A DNA stretch of 64,000 bases, from the NCBI GenBank assembly GCA_031285405.1, contig JAITWH010000044.1:117981-181980 (forward strand), in the 5' to 3' direction. Shown one piece after another: positions 41,706 through 49,798 of this stretch. The translations under genes were made by a program, and so were the position numbers. Position 1 is the first letter of the stretch. Each line of letters opens with the position of its first letter. The DNA comes from Alistipes sp. Its GTDB lineage: Bacteria > Bacteroidota > Bacteroidia > Bacteroidales > Rikenellaceae. The notes under the pieces were generated by a model. It was given only the letters and a program-made list of their open reading frames with translations. It was not told the DNA's origin and searched no databases.

Positions 41706-42405
41706 ATAAATTTCGTAGATGTTCGATGAAATCGGGGTAGAGTATCCATAGGTGTTCTGTTTGTAGCCATAGTTCTCTTGCGAGGGCTTCGGGTGAGGGT
41801 CTTTCGCTGTCGATTTCGGCGAGGTATTCGGGAGTTACGGGGTGCGTGGGGGCTACGAACTCGCGGTAGTAGGGTGCGAAGCGGCTTTTGAAGCGGATTA
41901 GGTTTCCTTCGGGGAGTTTGCCGTTGCGGCGATGTTCGCTCCAGAGGAGGAGCACCTGTCGGTCGGCGTGCTTGTCGGATATGTCGTTGATGATGTCGTC
42001 GAACGAGTCGAACTCGCCCATCGCGAGGTAGACGTAGGCGAGGCGCGTGGTGGCCTCCAGATGGTCTTCGGGGTCGATCTCCAGCACGAGTTCGAGCACT
42101 CCGGCGGCCATCTCCCAATCGCCGACCAGAAAGTGGTCGATGCCCGAGTAACCGGCAAGTTCGACGGCGGCGCGGGTGTTGTCGTCGTGCCAGTCGAGGA
42201 TCGTCTCCTCGCCCTCGGGCAGCATGTCGTAGAGCCTCCGGAACGCCTCGTAGCGCACGTTGCAGGCCCCCTCGACGTCGCCCTGTTGTTCGCGGCGGCG
42301 CGACTCGTCGATCACGCGCCGGAAGTCGTAGAGCCCCTTGGGGTCGTCGTCGGCGACGATGCGGAATGTCTGATCGGTGGTGGGTTGCAGCTGTGCTTGT
42401 GCCAT
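41704..42405 (-). CDS. TPR-like hypothetical protein
   Basis: A 233-residue soluble protein of unknown function. Seen: acidic, helical, with TPR-like pairs such as GDWEMAAGVLELVLEIDPED followed by HLEATTRLAYVYLAMGEFD (about residues 95-133), and conserved-looking C-terminal aromatic residues LWLQTEHLWILYPDFIEHL. No signal peptide. A TAATTTTG -7 element lies 31 bases upstream (42436-42443, minus), overlapping the tRNA promoter region on the other strand. A protein-interaction role is a guess from the repeats. Confidence 0.7.
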   Translation of the reverse strand: MAQAQLQPTTDQTFRIVADDDPKGLYDFRRVIDESRRREQQGDVEGACNVRYEAFRRLYDMLPEGEETILDWHDDNTRAAVELAGYSGIDHFLVGDWEMAAGVLELVLEIDPEDHLEATTRLAYVYLAMGEFDSFDDIINDISDKHADRQVLLLWSEHRRNGKLPEGNLIRFKSRFAPYYREFVAPTHPVTPEYLAEIDSERPSPEALARELWLQTEHLWILYPDFIEHLRNL

Positions 42406-42431
42406 TTTTTGCGAGTGCGGATTTTTTTAAT

Positions 42432-42462
42432 TTTGCAAAATTAGCAATAATTATTACATTTG
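42432..42462 (+). promoter_or_regulatory. Promoter for tRNA-Thr
   Basis: TTTG (42432-42435), 19 bases, TACATTTG (42455-42462): full Bacteroidota consensus. The tRNA begins 93 bases downstream, so the primary transcript would have a leader of about 85 nt to be removed by RNase P. Confidence 0.65.
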
Positions 42463-42554
42463 CACCCTCCGATTGCCGCAATTGACGACAAGCCGGACGG
42501 CGTCGGGTTCACCCGAATGGCCGAGGCGCGTGAGGAGAGTGCGAAAAAATCGTT

Positions 42555-42627
42555 GCCGCAATAGCTCAGTTGGTAGAGCGTTTCACTCGTAATGAAGAGG
42601 TCGCCAGTTCAAGTCTGGCTTGCGGCT
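42555..42627 (+). tRNA. tRNA-Thr (CGT anticodon)
   Basis: A 73-base cloverleaf: acceptor GCCGCAA/TTGCGGC, D arm GCTC/GAGC, anticodon stem TTTCA/TGAAG with loop CTCGTAA (anticodon CGT, reading ACG), T arm GCCAG/CTGGC with loop TTCAAGT, discriminator T. CCA is not encoded. Single tRNA, followed at once by a long palindrome. Confidence 0.96.
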
Positions 42628-42630
42628 CAA

Positions 42631-42670
42631 AACGAAACAAGGGATCCGGATAAGGATCCCTTGTTTCGTT
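42631..42670 (+). terminator. Long palindrome after tRNA-Thr
   Basis: A 17-base arm starting AACGAAACAAGGG (42631-42647) pairs perfectly with 42654-42670 around a GGATAA loop. The following T-tract is weak (TGTTATTG) but the stem is very strong. It lies between the tRNA and the convergent gene ending at 42691, so it probably stops transcription from both sides. Confidence 0.7.
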
Positions 42671-42690
42671 TGTTATTGCAATCAACACCT

Positions 42691-44211
42691 CTACATATTG
42701 TGCCCGGCACGATGCGCGTGTCCTGCGCCATGAGCACCGGCGCCCATCTTGCAGGCCGCAGCTCCTCCCATAGGGCAGCCTGCCGAGGCTCCGGCAGCTC
42801 CCGAAGCTCCACAACGACACTCGCCCTCGCAGCCGCAAGTCGCACAGCCGCAACCACCCTCAAGAATTTTGACGTTCCGGAAAGAGACCGCGTCGCCATG
42901 ATCCTGAAGCAGGATATGTCCCTCGGCATGGTTGCCGAAGTTGGGCCAGTCGCGATACTTGCTGTAATCGACCAGCGCGTTCCACTGCTGCGTGCCGCGC
43001 TCGTACTCCACCAACTTCACCCCGTTGAGCCAGTGCTCGACATGTGCGCCGCGCACGACGATCATGGCGGTGTTGAAGGTCGACGGCCGCAGATAGGCCT
43101 CGGCCACCTCGAAGGCGGGAATCAGGTCGTACAGCGACCCCAACTTGCGATTGCCGTTCACGCCCAACTGCGCGTCGGGATGCACATTGTCGTCGAGTAT
43201 CTGGTACTCGCACCCGATGGCCGACCCCTCGCCGCGATTCATGTCGGGCTGCACGAAGTACTTGATGCCGCTGTTCGCCCCCTTGGTGTAGTAGAAATCG
43301 ACCTTGAGAGTGAAGTTGCGGAACGTGCGCGTGGTGATGATGTCGCCGCCGTTCGTCGACTCGCCGCCGTCCGACTTCTCGACCGACAGCACTCCGTTCT
43401 CGATGTTCCAACCCTTTTCGGGAAAGGCGTCGAGTCGCGCGCCTCTCCACCCTTCGGTGGTTTGTCCGTCCCACAGCAACTTCCAACCTTCGGCCTCCTC
43501 TCTCGGCGAGATGGTGTTGGCGATGAGGTTGATCTGCGGCACGGCGCGATTCTCGGGGGTGATCCAACGGGCCAGATCCTCGGTGCAGATACGAATGTCG
43601 CGCCAGCTGATAGTCTTGCCGTCCAACTGCGCGTCGCGGCCGATGCCATGCACCTGCAACGCGATGAACCCTTCGGCGTAGACGTCATCTAAGAACGACG
43701 CGCACTCCACCCCGTTGAGCCATGTGCGAATCGAACCGCCTATCGCCTCGATGCGCGCCCTGTTCCACTCATTGTTTTTATAGGCTGTGCGGGCGGGTTG
43801 ATTGTAGGTGAGGGGATAGAGCCACAACCTCGGAGTCGCCTCGTCGTAGACCCCGGCCGACCATGCCCTCGGGGCCGTGTCGATCTCATACTGATATCCG
43901 TGCACGCGGCCGTTGTTGTACTCCTTTTTGCTCTGGCTGCGGAACTGCACCCCCGAGTTGAGTCCGTCGTCGGCCTTGAACTCGAATTCGAGGATAAAGT
44001 CGCCGTAGCGCTTTTCGGTTGCGAGGAACACGTTGGGTTCGCCCAGCTTCGAGATGCCTGTGATGGCGTCGCCGTCTATGCGGAACTCGGTGTTGCCGTT
44101 CAGTTTTTTCCACCCGTTCAGGTTTTTGCCGTTATACAGCGGCGTCCATTGCTGTGCCATGGCTCCCGCGGCCATCGAGACCGCCAATAATGTCAAAAAA
44201 ATCTTTCTCAT
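42691..44211 (-). CDS. Two-domain 3-keto-glycoside hydrolase (DUF1080) with Cys/His tail
   Basis: Exported protein with two DUF1080 (3-keto-disaccharide hydrolase) domains. Seen: 506 residues from ATG at 44211, where a signal peptide [19 protein letters not shown] begins. Domain 1 starts [13 protein letters not shown] (about residue 23), domain 2 [13 protein letters not shown] (about 245), each with NSGVQF or NSGIKY and WNRARI-like strands. The last 55 residues are a striking tail with nine cysteines, then [15 protein letters not shown], resembling a metal-binding segment and not typical of the family. The Gfo/Idh/MocA gene upstream fits a pathway that oxidises sugars at C3 and then cleaves them. 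Confidence 0.88.
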   Translation of the reverse strand: MRKIFLTLLAVSMAAGAMAQQWTPLYNGKNLNGWKKLNGNTEFRIDGDAITGISKLGEPNVFLATEKRYGDFILEFEFKADDGLNSGVQFRSQSKKEYNNGRVHGYQYEIDTAPRAWSAGVYDEATPRLWLYPLTYNQPARTAYKNNEWNRARIEAIGGSIRTWLNGVECASFLDDVYAEGFIALQVHGIGRDAQLDGKTISWRDIRICTEDLARWITPENRAVPQINLIANTISPREEAEGWKLLWDGQTTEGWRGARLDAFPEKGWNIENGVLSVEKSDGGESTNGGDIITTRTFRNFTLKVDFYYTKGANSGIKYFVQPDMNRGEGSAIGCEYQILDDNVHPDAQLGVNGNRKLGSLYDLIPAFEVAEAYLRPSTFNTAMIVVRGAHVEHWLNGVKLVEYERGTQQWNALVDYSKYRDWPNFGNHAEGHILLQDHGDAVSFRNVKILEGGCGCATCGCEGECRCGASGAAGASAGCPMGGAAACKMGAGAHGAGHAHRAGHNM

Positions 44212-44266
44212 TTTCAATTTTGTGTTTTGCGTAGCCAATTCATGATTCATAATTCATGATTCATGA

Positions 44267-45721
44267 TTAAAGTTCGTAGTACTGCTGCCACTCCGCCCGA
44301 GGAGGAGCCCCTGCCAACAAAGCGTTGGCCACGGGGTCGCCCGAGATGGTGCCGGTGTGACGATCGAAACTGATCTTGCGACCCAACCTCTGGGCGATCA
44401 CACCCAGGCAGAAGACCTGCGCCAACGGCCCGTGAATCTCGAACGGCGAGCGAGTCTTCTCTTCGCCGCGGCACGCCTTCAGGAAGTTGGCGTAGTGGTT
44501 GGACGGGCTGACCGGCACTTCGGGCAGACTCGACGCCATCTCGCGCGCCTTCTCCTCGGGGATTATCGACAGCGTGCTGCCGTGCGACCCGCCCTTGAAG
44601 GTGAGCTCCTTGGAGTAGATGATCTTCCCGGGATTGAGCGACGCGGGCTGGATGGTGTTGTTGCCCGAGGGGGGAATGTTGGGGTCGAGTTCGTTGACGC
44701 CGTAACCCGCCGGCACCGAGGGGATGTTGTCCACCCCGTCGTACCACGTGAGGTCGAGCGGCGGCATGTTCCCGCGCTTCGGAAAGCGAAAACGGATGGT
44801 CGACGAGAGCGGGAAGAAGAAGTCGTTGCGCCCCTTGAGCAGCAGCGGCTCCACCTCGTAGGGCAGTCCCAACGCGAGGAACTCGTGCACCGTGTCGATC
44901 AGATGCGCCCCCCAGTCGCCCAACGCCCCCATGCCGAAGTCGTACCAGCTGCGCCAGTCGCCCGGATGGTATACCTTGTTGAAGTCGTGCCACATGGCTG
45001 TGCCGAGCCACGTGTCCCAATCCATGTTGGGAGGCAGCGGCTGCGCGTCGGGCCACTTGTAGATATTCTGGTCGTACACGTGCCACCTGCGCGACGAGTT
45101 CATGTGCGCCGTCACGGCCGTCACGTCCTTGATGATGCCGGCGTCCAACCACGCCTTGAACTGGAAGTAGTTGCCCTCGGAGTGGCCCTGATTACCCACC
45201 TGGGTGGCTAAGTGCGGATTGCGGCGAGCCATATCCATCATCAGACTCGTCTCATGGTAGGTGCGCGACAGTGGCTTCTCGACATACACGTGCTTGCCCA
45301 TCGACATTGCGAGCATCACGGCGGGGAAGTGTGCGAAGTCGGGAATCGCCACCGTCACGGCGTCGAACTCTCCGGCGATCTCGTCGAACATCTTGCGGAA
45401 GTCGCGATAGCGTTTGGCGTTGGGGTTTGCGGCGATGGATGCCTTGCAGAAGTCGGCGTCCATGTCGACGTCGCACAGCGCCACGATGTCGCACAGCCCC
45501 GTCTTGCCGAACTCCCTCACGAGGTCGCCCCCGCGATTGCCGATGCCGATGCAGGCCAGACGCACCCTGTCTGTCGGCGCCGTCGTTGCGTTTCGTCTCT
45601 GTGTCGCCCCGAGCACCTCCGCCGGCGTCAGCGCGCCCGTCATGAGTCCCGCGGCGGCGATGCCTCCCGTCTTCAGGAAGTCGCGCCTCGAAAGCGATGT
45701 TTTGTTAGTTTGGTTTTCCAT
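44267..45721 (-). CDS. Gfo/Idh/MocA oxidoreductase with Tat signal
   Basis: NAD(P)-dependent sugar oxidoreductase, probably acting in the periplasm with a tightly bound cofactor. Seen: 484 residues. A twin-arginine signal SRRDFLKTGGIAAAG occupies residues 10-24. The Rossmann motif VRLACIGIGNRGGDLV starts near residue 53, and the EKPLSRTYHE dinucleotide signature lies near residue 150. Further conserved patches are QVGNQGHSEGN and MGALGDWGAHLIDTVHE. Known: Tat-exported members of this family occur with DUF1080 proteins in Bacteroidota for 3-keto-glycoside metabolism. The next gene downstream, 55 bases away, is such a protein. Confidence 0.92.
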   Translation of the reverse strand: MENQTNKTSLSRRDFLKTGGIAAAGLMTGALTPAEVLGATQRRNATTAPTDRVRLACIGIGNRGGDLVREFGKTGLCDIVALCDVDMDADFCKASIAANPNAKRYRDFRKMFDEIAGEFDAVTVAIPDFAHFPAVMLAMSMGKHVYVEKPLSRTYHETSLMMDMARRNPHLATQVGNQGHSEGNYFQFKAWLDAGIIKDVTAVTAHMNSSRRWHVYDQNIYKWPDAQPLPPNMDWDTWLGTAMWHDFNKVYHPGDWRSWYDFGMGALGDWGAHLIDTVHEFLALGLPYEVEPLLLKGRNDFFFPLSSTIRFRFPKRGNMPPLDLTWYDGVDNIPSVPAGYGVNELDPNIPPSGNNTIQPASLNPGKIIYSKELTFKGGSHGSTLSIIPEEKAREMASSLPEVPVSPSNHYANFLKACRGEEKTRSPFEIHGPLAQVFCLGVIAQRLGRKISFDRHTGTISGDPVANALLAGAPPRAEWQQYYEL

Positions 45722-45801
45722 AAGTTAGTATAGTTTTGAGTTATGAATTTGTCTGTTTCTATAAAATCTTGTGGTGGGCTTCCTCTTCCCTCCGACCGCC
45801 T

Positions 45802-46641
45802 CTATATCCTCTCGCCGACCCAGTTGGTCAGCTCCACGAACTGCGCGACCGACAGCTTCTCCGCCCTCTCCGTGAAGAACGGATGCTCCTCGCCGCCGAA
45901 ATTCCCGAACGCCGCCCTCAACGCATTCCTCAACATCTTGCGCCGCTGCCCGAACGCCGCCTTCACTACCTTCACGAACAGCGCCTCGTCGCACCCCAGC
46001 TCCTTCGTCGCGTTGCGCGTCAGGCGAATCACTGCGCTCTTGACCTTGGGCGGCGGCGAGAAGACACCCTCCGACACCGTGAACAGATACTCGATGTCGT
46101 ACCACGCCTGCAACAGCACGCTCGTGATGCCGTATGTGCGACTCCCGGGGGGCTCGGCGATTCGTTGCGCCACCTCGCGCTGCACCATCCCGACCACCTC
46201 GGGCACCAAGTCGCGGTTTTCGAGCACCTTAAAAAATATCTGGCTCGAAATGTTGTAGGGAAAATTTCCCACCACCCGCACCCCTTTCGGGAAGCTCTCC
46301 CTCAGTCCGAACTTTAGGAAGTCGCCCTCTATCAGCCTCCCCTCTTCCTGCACGTTATTCTCCTCACTTAAATCGCCGGCGGCGTTCCGCCCCGTCGCGA
46401 AGTCGGGAAACTTCTCGCGCATATAGGCGATGCTCTCGCGGTCGATCTCGATGCCCCACAGCGTGATGTCGTCGCGCTCAAGCAGAAACTGCGTCAGCAC
46501 CCCCATCCCGCCCCCGATCTCAAGCACCGCCCCTCCTCCGGAAACCGCCTCCGCAATTTTCCGAGCGATGTTAAGGTCGGTCAAAAAATGTTGCCCCAAA
46601 GACTTCTTAGCCCTTACCGCGTAGCCCGATTCATGATTCAT
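45802..46641 (-). CDS. rsmA: 16S rRNA (A1518/A1519) dimethyltransferase with in-frame repeat insertion
   Basis: Dimethylates two adenines near the 3' end of 16S rRNA. Seen: 279 residues. AKKSLGQHFLTD is at the N-terminus, VLEIGGGMGVLTQFLL is SAM motif I, and GNFPYNISS (about residue 121) replaces the usual N-L-P-Y with N-F-P-Y. Two oddities: the start codon and first nine residues (MNHESGYAV) are read from an intergenic ATGAATCATGAATC...GCTACGCG repeat, and residues about 83-103, between motifs II and III, contain an AACG-hairpin element translated as G-R-N-A-A-G-D-L. The frame stays intact. Seventeen bases after recQ. Confidence 0.93.
   Translation of the reverse strand: MNHESGYAVRAKKSLGQHFLTDLNIARKIAEAVSGGGAVLEIGGGMGVLTQFLLERDDITLWGIEIDRESIAYMREKFPDFATGRNAAGDLSEENNVQEEGRLIEGDFLKFGLRESFPKGVRVVGNFPYNISSQIFFKVLENRDLVPEVVGMVQREVAQRIAEPPGSRTYGITSVLLQAWYDIEYLFTVSEGVFSPPPKVKSAVIRLTRNATKELGCDEALFVKVVKAAFGQRRKMLRNALRAAFGNFGGEEHPFFTERAEKLSVAQFVELTNWVGERI
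46378..46391 (-). repeat. AACG hairpin inside rsmA
   Basis: On the minus strand GGCGGAACGCCGCC followed by GGCGATTTA, matching the intergenic copies at 29742 and 32018, but here translated within rsmA in a loop where ordinary RsmA proteins have no such residues. Confidence 0.8.
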
Positions 46642-46658
46642 AATTCATGATTCATGAT

Positions 46659-48854
46659 TTAATTACCCTGTTCGCATATAAATTTAATCCTAACCAACCG
46701 AATCTCCTCCTCGGTAAAGTCGCTCCCCAGCTCGTGTATCGCCTCCTCGATCGAGCCCGTGTTGGCATCCTCCTTGAAGTAGAGATAGATCTCCTCGGCC
46801 TTGTCGGCATCCATCACCTCGTCGAGGTAGTAGCTGATGTTGAGCCGCGTGCCCGAGTTGATGATGGCCTCGATCTCGACGAGCAGCTCGTCGAAGTCGA
46901 GGTTTTTGGCGTGGGCGATGTCTGCGAAATCCATCTGCCGGTCGATGCCCTGAATGATGTACACTTTATTGGCGCTCTTGTTGGCCACCCCGCGCACGAC
47001 CATATCCTGCGGCCTCACGATCTCCTTCTCCTCGACGTAGCGCGCGATGAGCTCGATGAAGGGCTGCCCGAACTTCTTGGCCTTTCCGGCGCCCACCCCG
47101 CTGATCGACTGCATCTCTTCGAGCGTCACGGGATAGTGTACCGACATATCCTCCAGCGACGGATCCTGAAACACGACGAACGGCGGCAACCCATGTTTCG
47201 ACGCCACCTTTTTCCTCAGATCCTTCAGCATCGCGAAGAGCTCCTCGTCGGCCGTTCCCCCGCCTTTTCCCATCGCCACGGGCCCGTCGTCGTCGTCGCC
47301 GTCGGCGTTGTAGTCGTGGTCGAGCGTCACTGTCACGGCAAAGGGCTTGTCGATGTAGGCCAACCCCTTGTCGTTCACCGCCAACAGGCCGTAGTTCTCG
47401 ATGTTCTTGTCGATCAGTCCAAGTATCAAACCCTGCCTGATCACGGCGCCCCAATACCTCTCGCCCCGCTGCGTCCCCGCGCCGAACTGCTCTATCTTGT
47501 GGTGCCTGTAACTCTTCACAAGGGTCGTCGCCTTGCCGATGAGCACGCTCTCCAAGTAGTCGATCTTGAACTTGTCGCCGATGGCCTGCAAAGTCTCCAA
47601 CACCAACTGCATATCGGCCGTGGCGTCGACCTTGGGCCTCGGGTTCAGGCAGTTGTCGCACGCTCCGCAATCGTCCAACGGATATGTCTCGCCGAAGTAG
47701 TGCAGCAGCGTCTTGCGCCTGCACACACTCGACTCGGCGTAGGAGACAGTCTCCAGCAGCAGCAACTTCCCGATCTCCTGCTCGGCGATGGGCTTGCCCT
47801 GCATGAACTTCTCCAACTTCTGGATATCCTTGTAGCTGTAAAAGGTGATGCAGTGACCCTCGCCGCCGTCCCTTCCGGCACGCCCCGTCTCTTGATAGTA
47901 CCCCTCAAGACTCTTGGGAATATCGTAGTGGATCACGTAGCGCACGTCGGGCTTGTCGATCCCCATGCCGAAGGCGATCGTCGCGACGATCACGTCGACG
48001 TTCTCATGCAGGAAATCGTCCTGATTCCGCGCCCTCGTCGAGGCGTCCAACCCCGCGTGATAGGCGTGCGCCTTGATGCCGTTGGCCTGCAACAGCTCGG
48101 CCAGCTCCTCCACCTTCTTGCGGCTGAGGCAGTAGATGATCCCGCTCTTCCCCTCGCGCTGCTTGATGAATCGGATTATCTCGCGACTCTCGTCGACCTT
48201 GGGCCGAATCTCGTAGTAGAGGTTGGGCCTGTTGAACGACGAGCGGAAGACCGCCGCCTCGGCCATGCCCAGATTCTTCTGAATATCCATCTGCACCTTG
48301 GGGGTGGCCGTGGCGGTCAGGGCGATGATGGGTGCCGAGCCGATGTCGTTGATGATGGGACGGATTCGCCTGTACTCGGGCCTGAAGTCGTGGCCCCACT
48401 CCGATATGCAGTGCGCCTCGTCGATCGCGAAGAACGAGATTTTTATCTTGCGCAGGAACGACACGTTGTCCTCCTTGGTGAGCGACTCGGGCGCGAAGTA
48501 GAGCAGCTTTGTCTTCCCCGCCAGCACATCCTCGCGCACCTGCTGGATGGCGCTCTTGTTGAGCGACGAGTTTAGGAAATGGGCCACTCCGTCGGTCTCG
48601 CTGAATGCTCTCATCGAGTCGACCTGGTTCTTCATCAGCGCGATGAGCGGCGATATGACGATAGCCACCCCCTCCATCATGAGGGCGGGCAGCTGGTAGC
48701 ACAACGACTTTCCCCCGCCGGTGGGCATCAGCACGAAAGTGTCTCGTCCGTCGAGCACGTTTCGAATCACGTCGAGCTGATTTCCCTTGAACGAAGTGAA
48801 GCCGAAATACTCCTTCAACCTGTCGTAGATCAGTGTGTCGGTCTGTTTATTCAC
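46659..48854 (-). CDS. recQ: ATP-dependent DNA helicase RecQ
   Basis: 3'-5' helicase for recombination and fork repair. Seen: 731 residues from GTG at 48854. The GTG is chosen because AGGAGG (48861-48866) precedes it by six bases and the promoter at 48889 lies upstream; the earlier ATG at 48899 would lie outside the transcript. Walker A is PTGGGKSLCYQLPA, the DEAH box is IDEAHCISEWGHDFRPEY, motif VI QETGRAGRDG. The zinc site is C-x16-CGACDNC, followed by a winged helix and an HRDC domain (about 530-600) plus a C-terminal extension usual in Bacteroidota. Divergent from lptB. Confidence 0.96.
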   Translation of the reverse strand: MNKQTDTLIYDRLKEYFGFTSFKGNQLDVIRNVLDGRDTFVLMPTGGGKSLCYQLPALMMEGVAIVISPLIALMKNQVDSMRAFSETDGVAHFLNSSLNKSAIQQVREDVLAGKTKLLYFAPESLTKEDNVSFLRKIKISFFAIDEAHCISEWGHDFRPEYRRIRPIINDIGSAPIIALTATATPKVQMDIQKNLGMAEAAVFRSSFNRPNLYYEIRPKVDESREIIRFIKQREGKSGIIYCLSRKKVEELAELLQANGIKAHAYHAGLDASTRARNQDDFLHENVDVIVATIAFGMGIDKPDVRYVIHYDIPKSLEGYYQETGRAGRDGGEGHCITFYSYKDIQKLEKFMQGKPIAEQEIGKLLLLETVSYAESSVCRRKTLLHYFGETYPLDDCGACDNCLNPRPKVDATADMQLVLETLQAIGDKFKIDYLESVLIGKATTLVKSYRHHKIEQFGAGTQRGERYWGAVIRQGLILGLIDKNIENYGLLAVNDKGLAYIDKPFAVTVTLDHDYNADGDDDDGPVAMGKGGGTADEELFAMLKDLRKKVASKHGLPPFVVFQDPSLEDMSVHYPVTLEEMQSISGVGAGKAKKFGQPFIELIARYVEEKEIVRPQDMVVRGVANKSANKVYIIQGIDRQMDFADIAHAKNLDFDELLVEIEAIINSGTRLNISYYLDEVMDADKAEEIYLYFKEDANTGSIEEAIHELGSDFTEEEIRLVRIKFICEQGN

Positions 48855-48860
48855 GATTTG

Positions 48861-48866
48861 CCTCCT
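48861..48866 (-). promoter_or_regulatory. Shine-Dalgarno deciding the recQ GTG start
   Basis: AGGAGG six bases before GTG 48854 on the minus strand. Strong sites like this are uncommon in the window; the others noted are at clpX and clpP. Confidence 0.75.
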
Positions 48867-48888
48867 CGGTGTCACGGTTTTTAACGAA

Positions 48889-48924
48889 TAAAGATACATA
48901 TAATTTATGAATTTCGTATCTTTA
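48889..48924. promoter_or_regulatory. Divergent recQ / lptB -7 elements
   Basis: TATCTTTA on the minus strand (48889-48896) for recQ and TATCTTTA on the plus strand (48917-48924) for lptB, 20 bases apart, each one base from the TAnnTTTG consensus. Confidence 0.5.
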
Positions 48925-48945
48925 CGGAAAATTTTTGTGTAAAAG

Positions 48946-49683
48946 ATGCGATTATACACCTCCGATCTGGTCAAGCAGTACAAGGCCCGCACCGTCGTCG
49001 ACCACGTTTCGATTGATGTCCGCCAGGGCGAGATAGTGGGTCTGCTGGGCCCCAACGGCGCCGGCAAGACCACCACGTTCTACATGATCGTGGGCCTCAT
49101 CAAACCCAACGAGGGGGCCATATTCCTCGAAAACGACGAGGGGGTCTCCACCGAGATCACCCGCCTGCCGGTCTACCGTCGCGCGCAGATGGGGGTGGGC
49201 TACCTGGCGCAGGAGGCGTCGGTGTTCCGCCACCTATCGGTCGAGGACAACATCCGCGCCGTGCTTGAGATGACCGACTTCACGCGCCAATATCAGCGCG
49301 AACGACTCGAAGCCCTCATCGCCGAGTTCGGCCTCGGCAAGGTGCGCAAGAGCAAGGGGATACAGCTCTCGGGGGGCGAACGTCGTCGTTGCGAGATCGC
49401 TCGCGCGGTGGCCATCAACCCCGCGTTCATCCTGCTCGACGAACCCTTCGCGGGGGTCGACCCGATCGCCGTCGAGGATATCCAGAGCATCGTCCGTTCG
49501 TTGAAGGAGCGCGGCATTGGCGTTGTGATCACCGACCACAACGTCCATGAGACGCTCACGATCACCGACCGCACCTACCTGCTGTTCGAGGGGCACATCC
49601 TCAAGGCCGGCACCGCCGAAGAGTTAGCCGCCGACGAAAAAGTCCGCGAAGTCTACCTCGGGAAAGACTTTACGCTTCGCTGA
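48946..49683 (+). CDS. lptB: LPS export ABC transporter ATP-binding protein
   Basis: ATPase that powers extraction of lipopolysaccharide by LptFG. Seen: 245 residues. Walker [17 protein letters not shown] (about residues 36-51), signature [14 protein letters not shown] (about 145-158), Walker [21 protein letters not shown], switch His in [10 protein letters not shown]. These LptB-specific patches separate it from other ABC ATPases. No lptFG, lptA or lptC is seen nearby. Its own promoter and a repeat block on its 3' side suggest a single-gene unit. Confidence 0.95.
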   Translation: MRLYTSDLVKQYKARTVVDHVSIDVRQGEIVGLLGPNGAGKTTTFYMIVGLIKPNEGAIFLENDEGVSTEITRLPVYRRAQMGVGYLAQEASVFRHLSVEDNIRAVLEMTDFTRQYQRERLEALIAEFGLGKVRKSKGIQLSGGERRRCEIARAVAINPAFILLDEPFAGVDPIAVEDIQSIVRSLKERGIGVVITDHNVHETLTITDRTYLLFEGHILKAGTAEELAADEKVREVYLGKDFTLR

Positions 49684-49776
49684 ATCAGGAATCAGGAATC
49701 ATGAATCGGCTACGCGACATTATATACGTGCGAAGCACGCCTTGATTCATTATTCATGATTCATAATTCATGATTA
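49684..49776. repeat. CATGAAT-type direct repeats around a GTGCGAAGCAC hairpin
   Basis: AATCAGGAATCAGGAATC and ATTCATGATTCATAATTC blocks flank GGCTACGCGACATTATATACGTGCGAAGCACGCC. The same GTGCGAAGCAC hairpin occurs near 4648 and, inverted, near 9812. No gene is seen. Confidence 0.75.
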
Positions 49777-49798
49777 AAATGAATCCACAAAAAAGACA

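Noticed and set aside
41681..42481. 266-codon Arg-rich frame overlapping the TPR-like gene on the same strand
   Set aside because: Frame-shifted shadow; the 41704-42405 frame has normal composition and a promoter at the right distance.
42470..42545. Degenerate second tRNA upstream of tRNA-Thr
   Set aside because: Only a short GCCGCAAT match; no D, anticodon or T arm can be formed.
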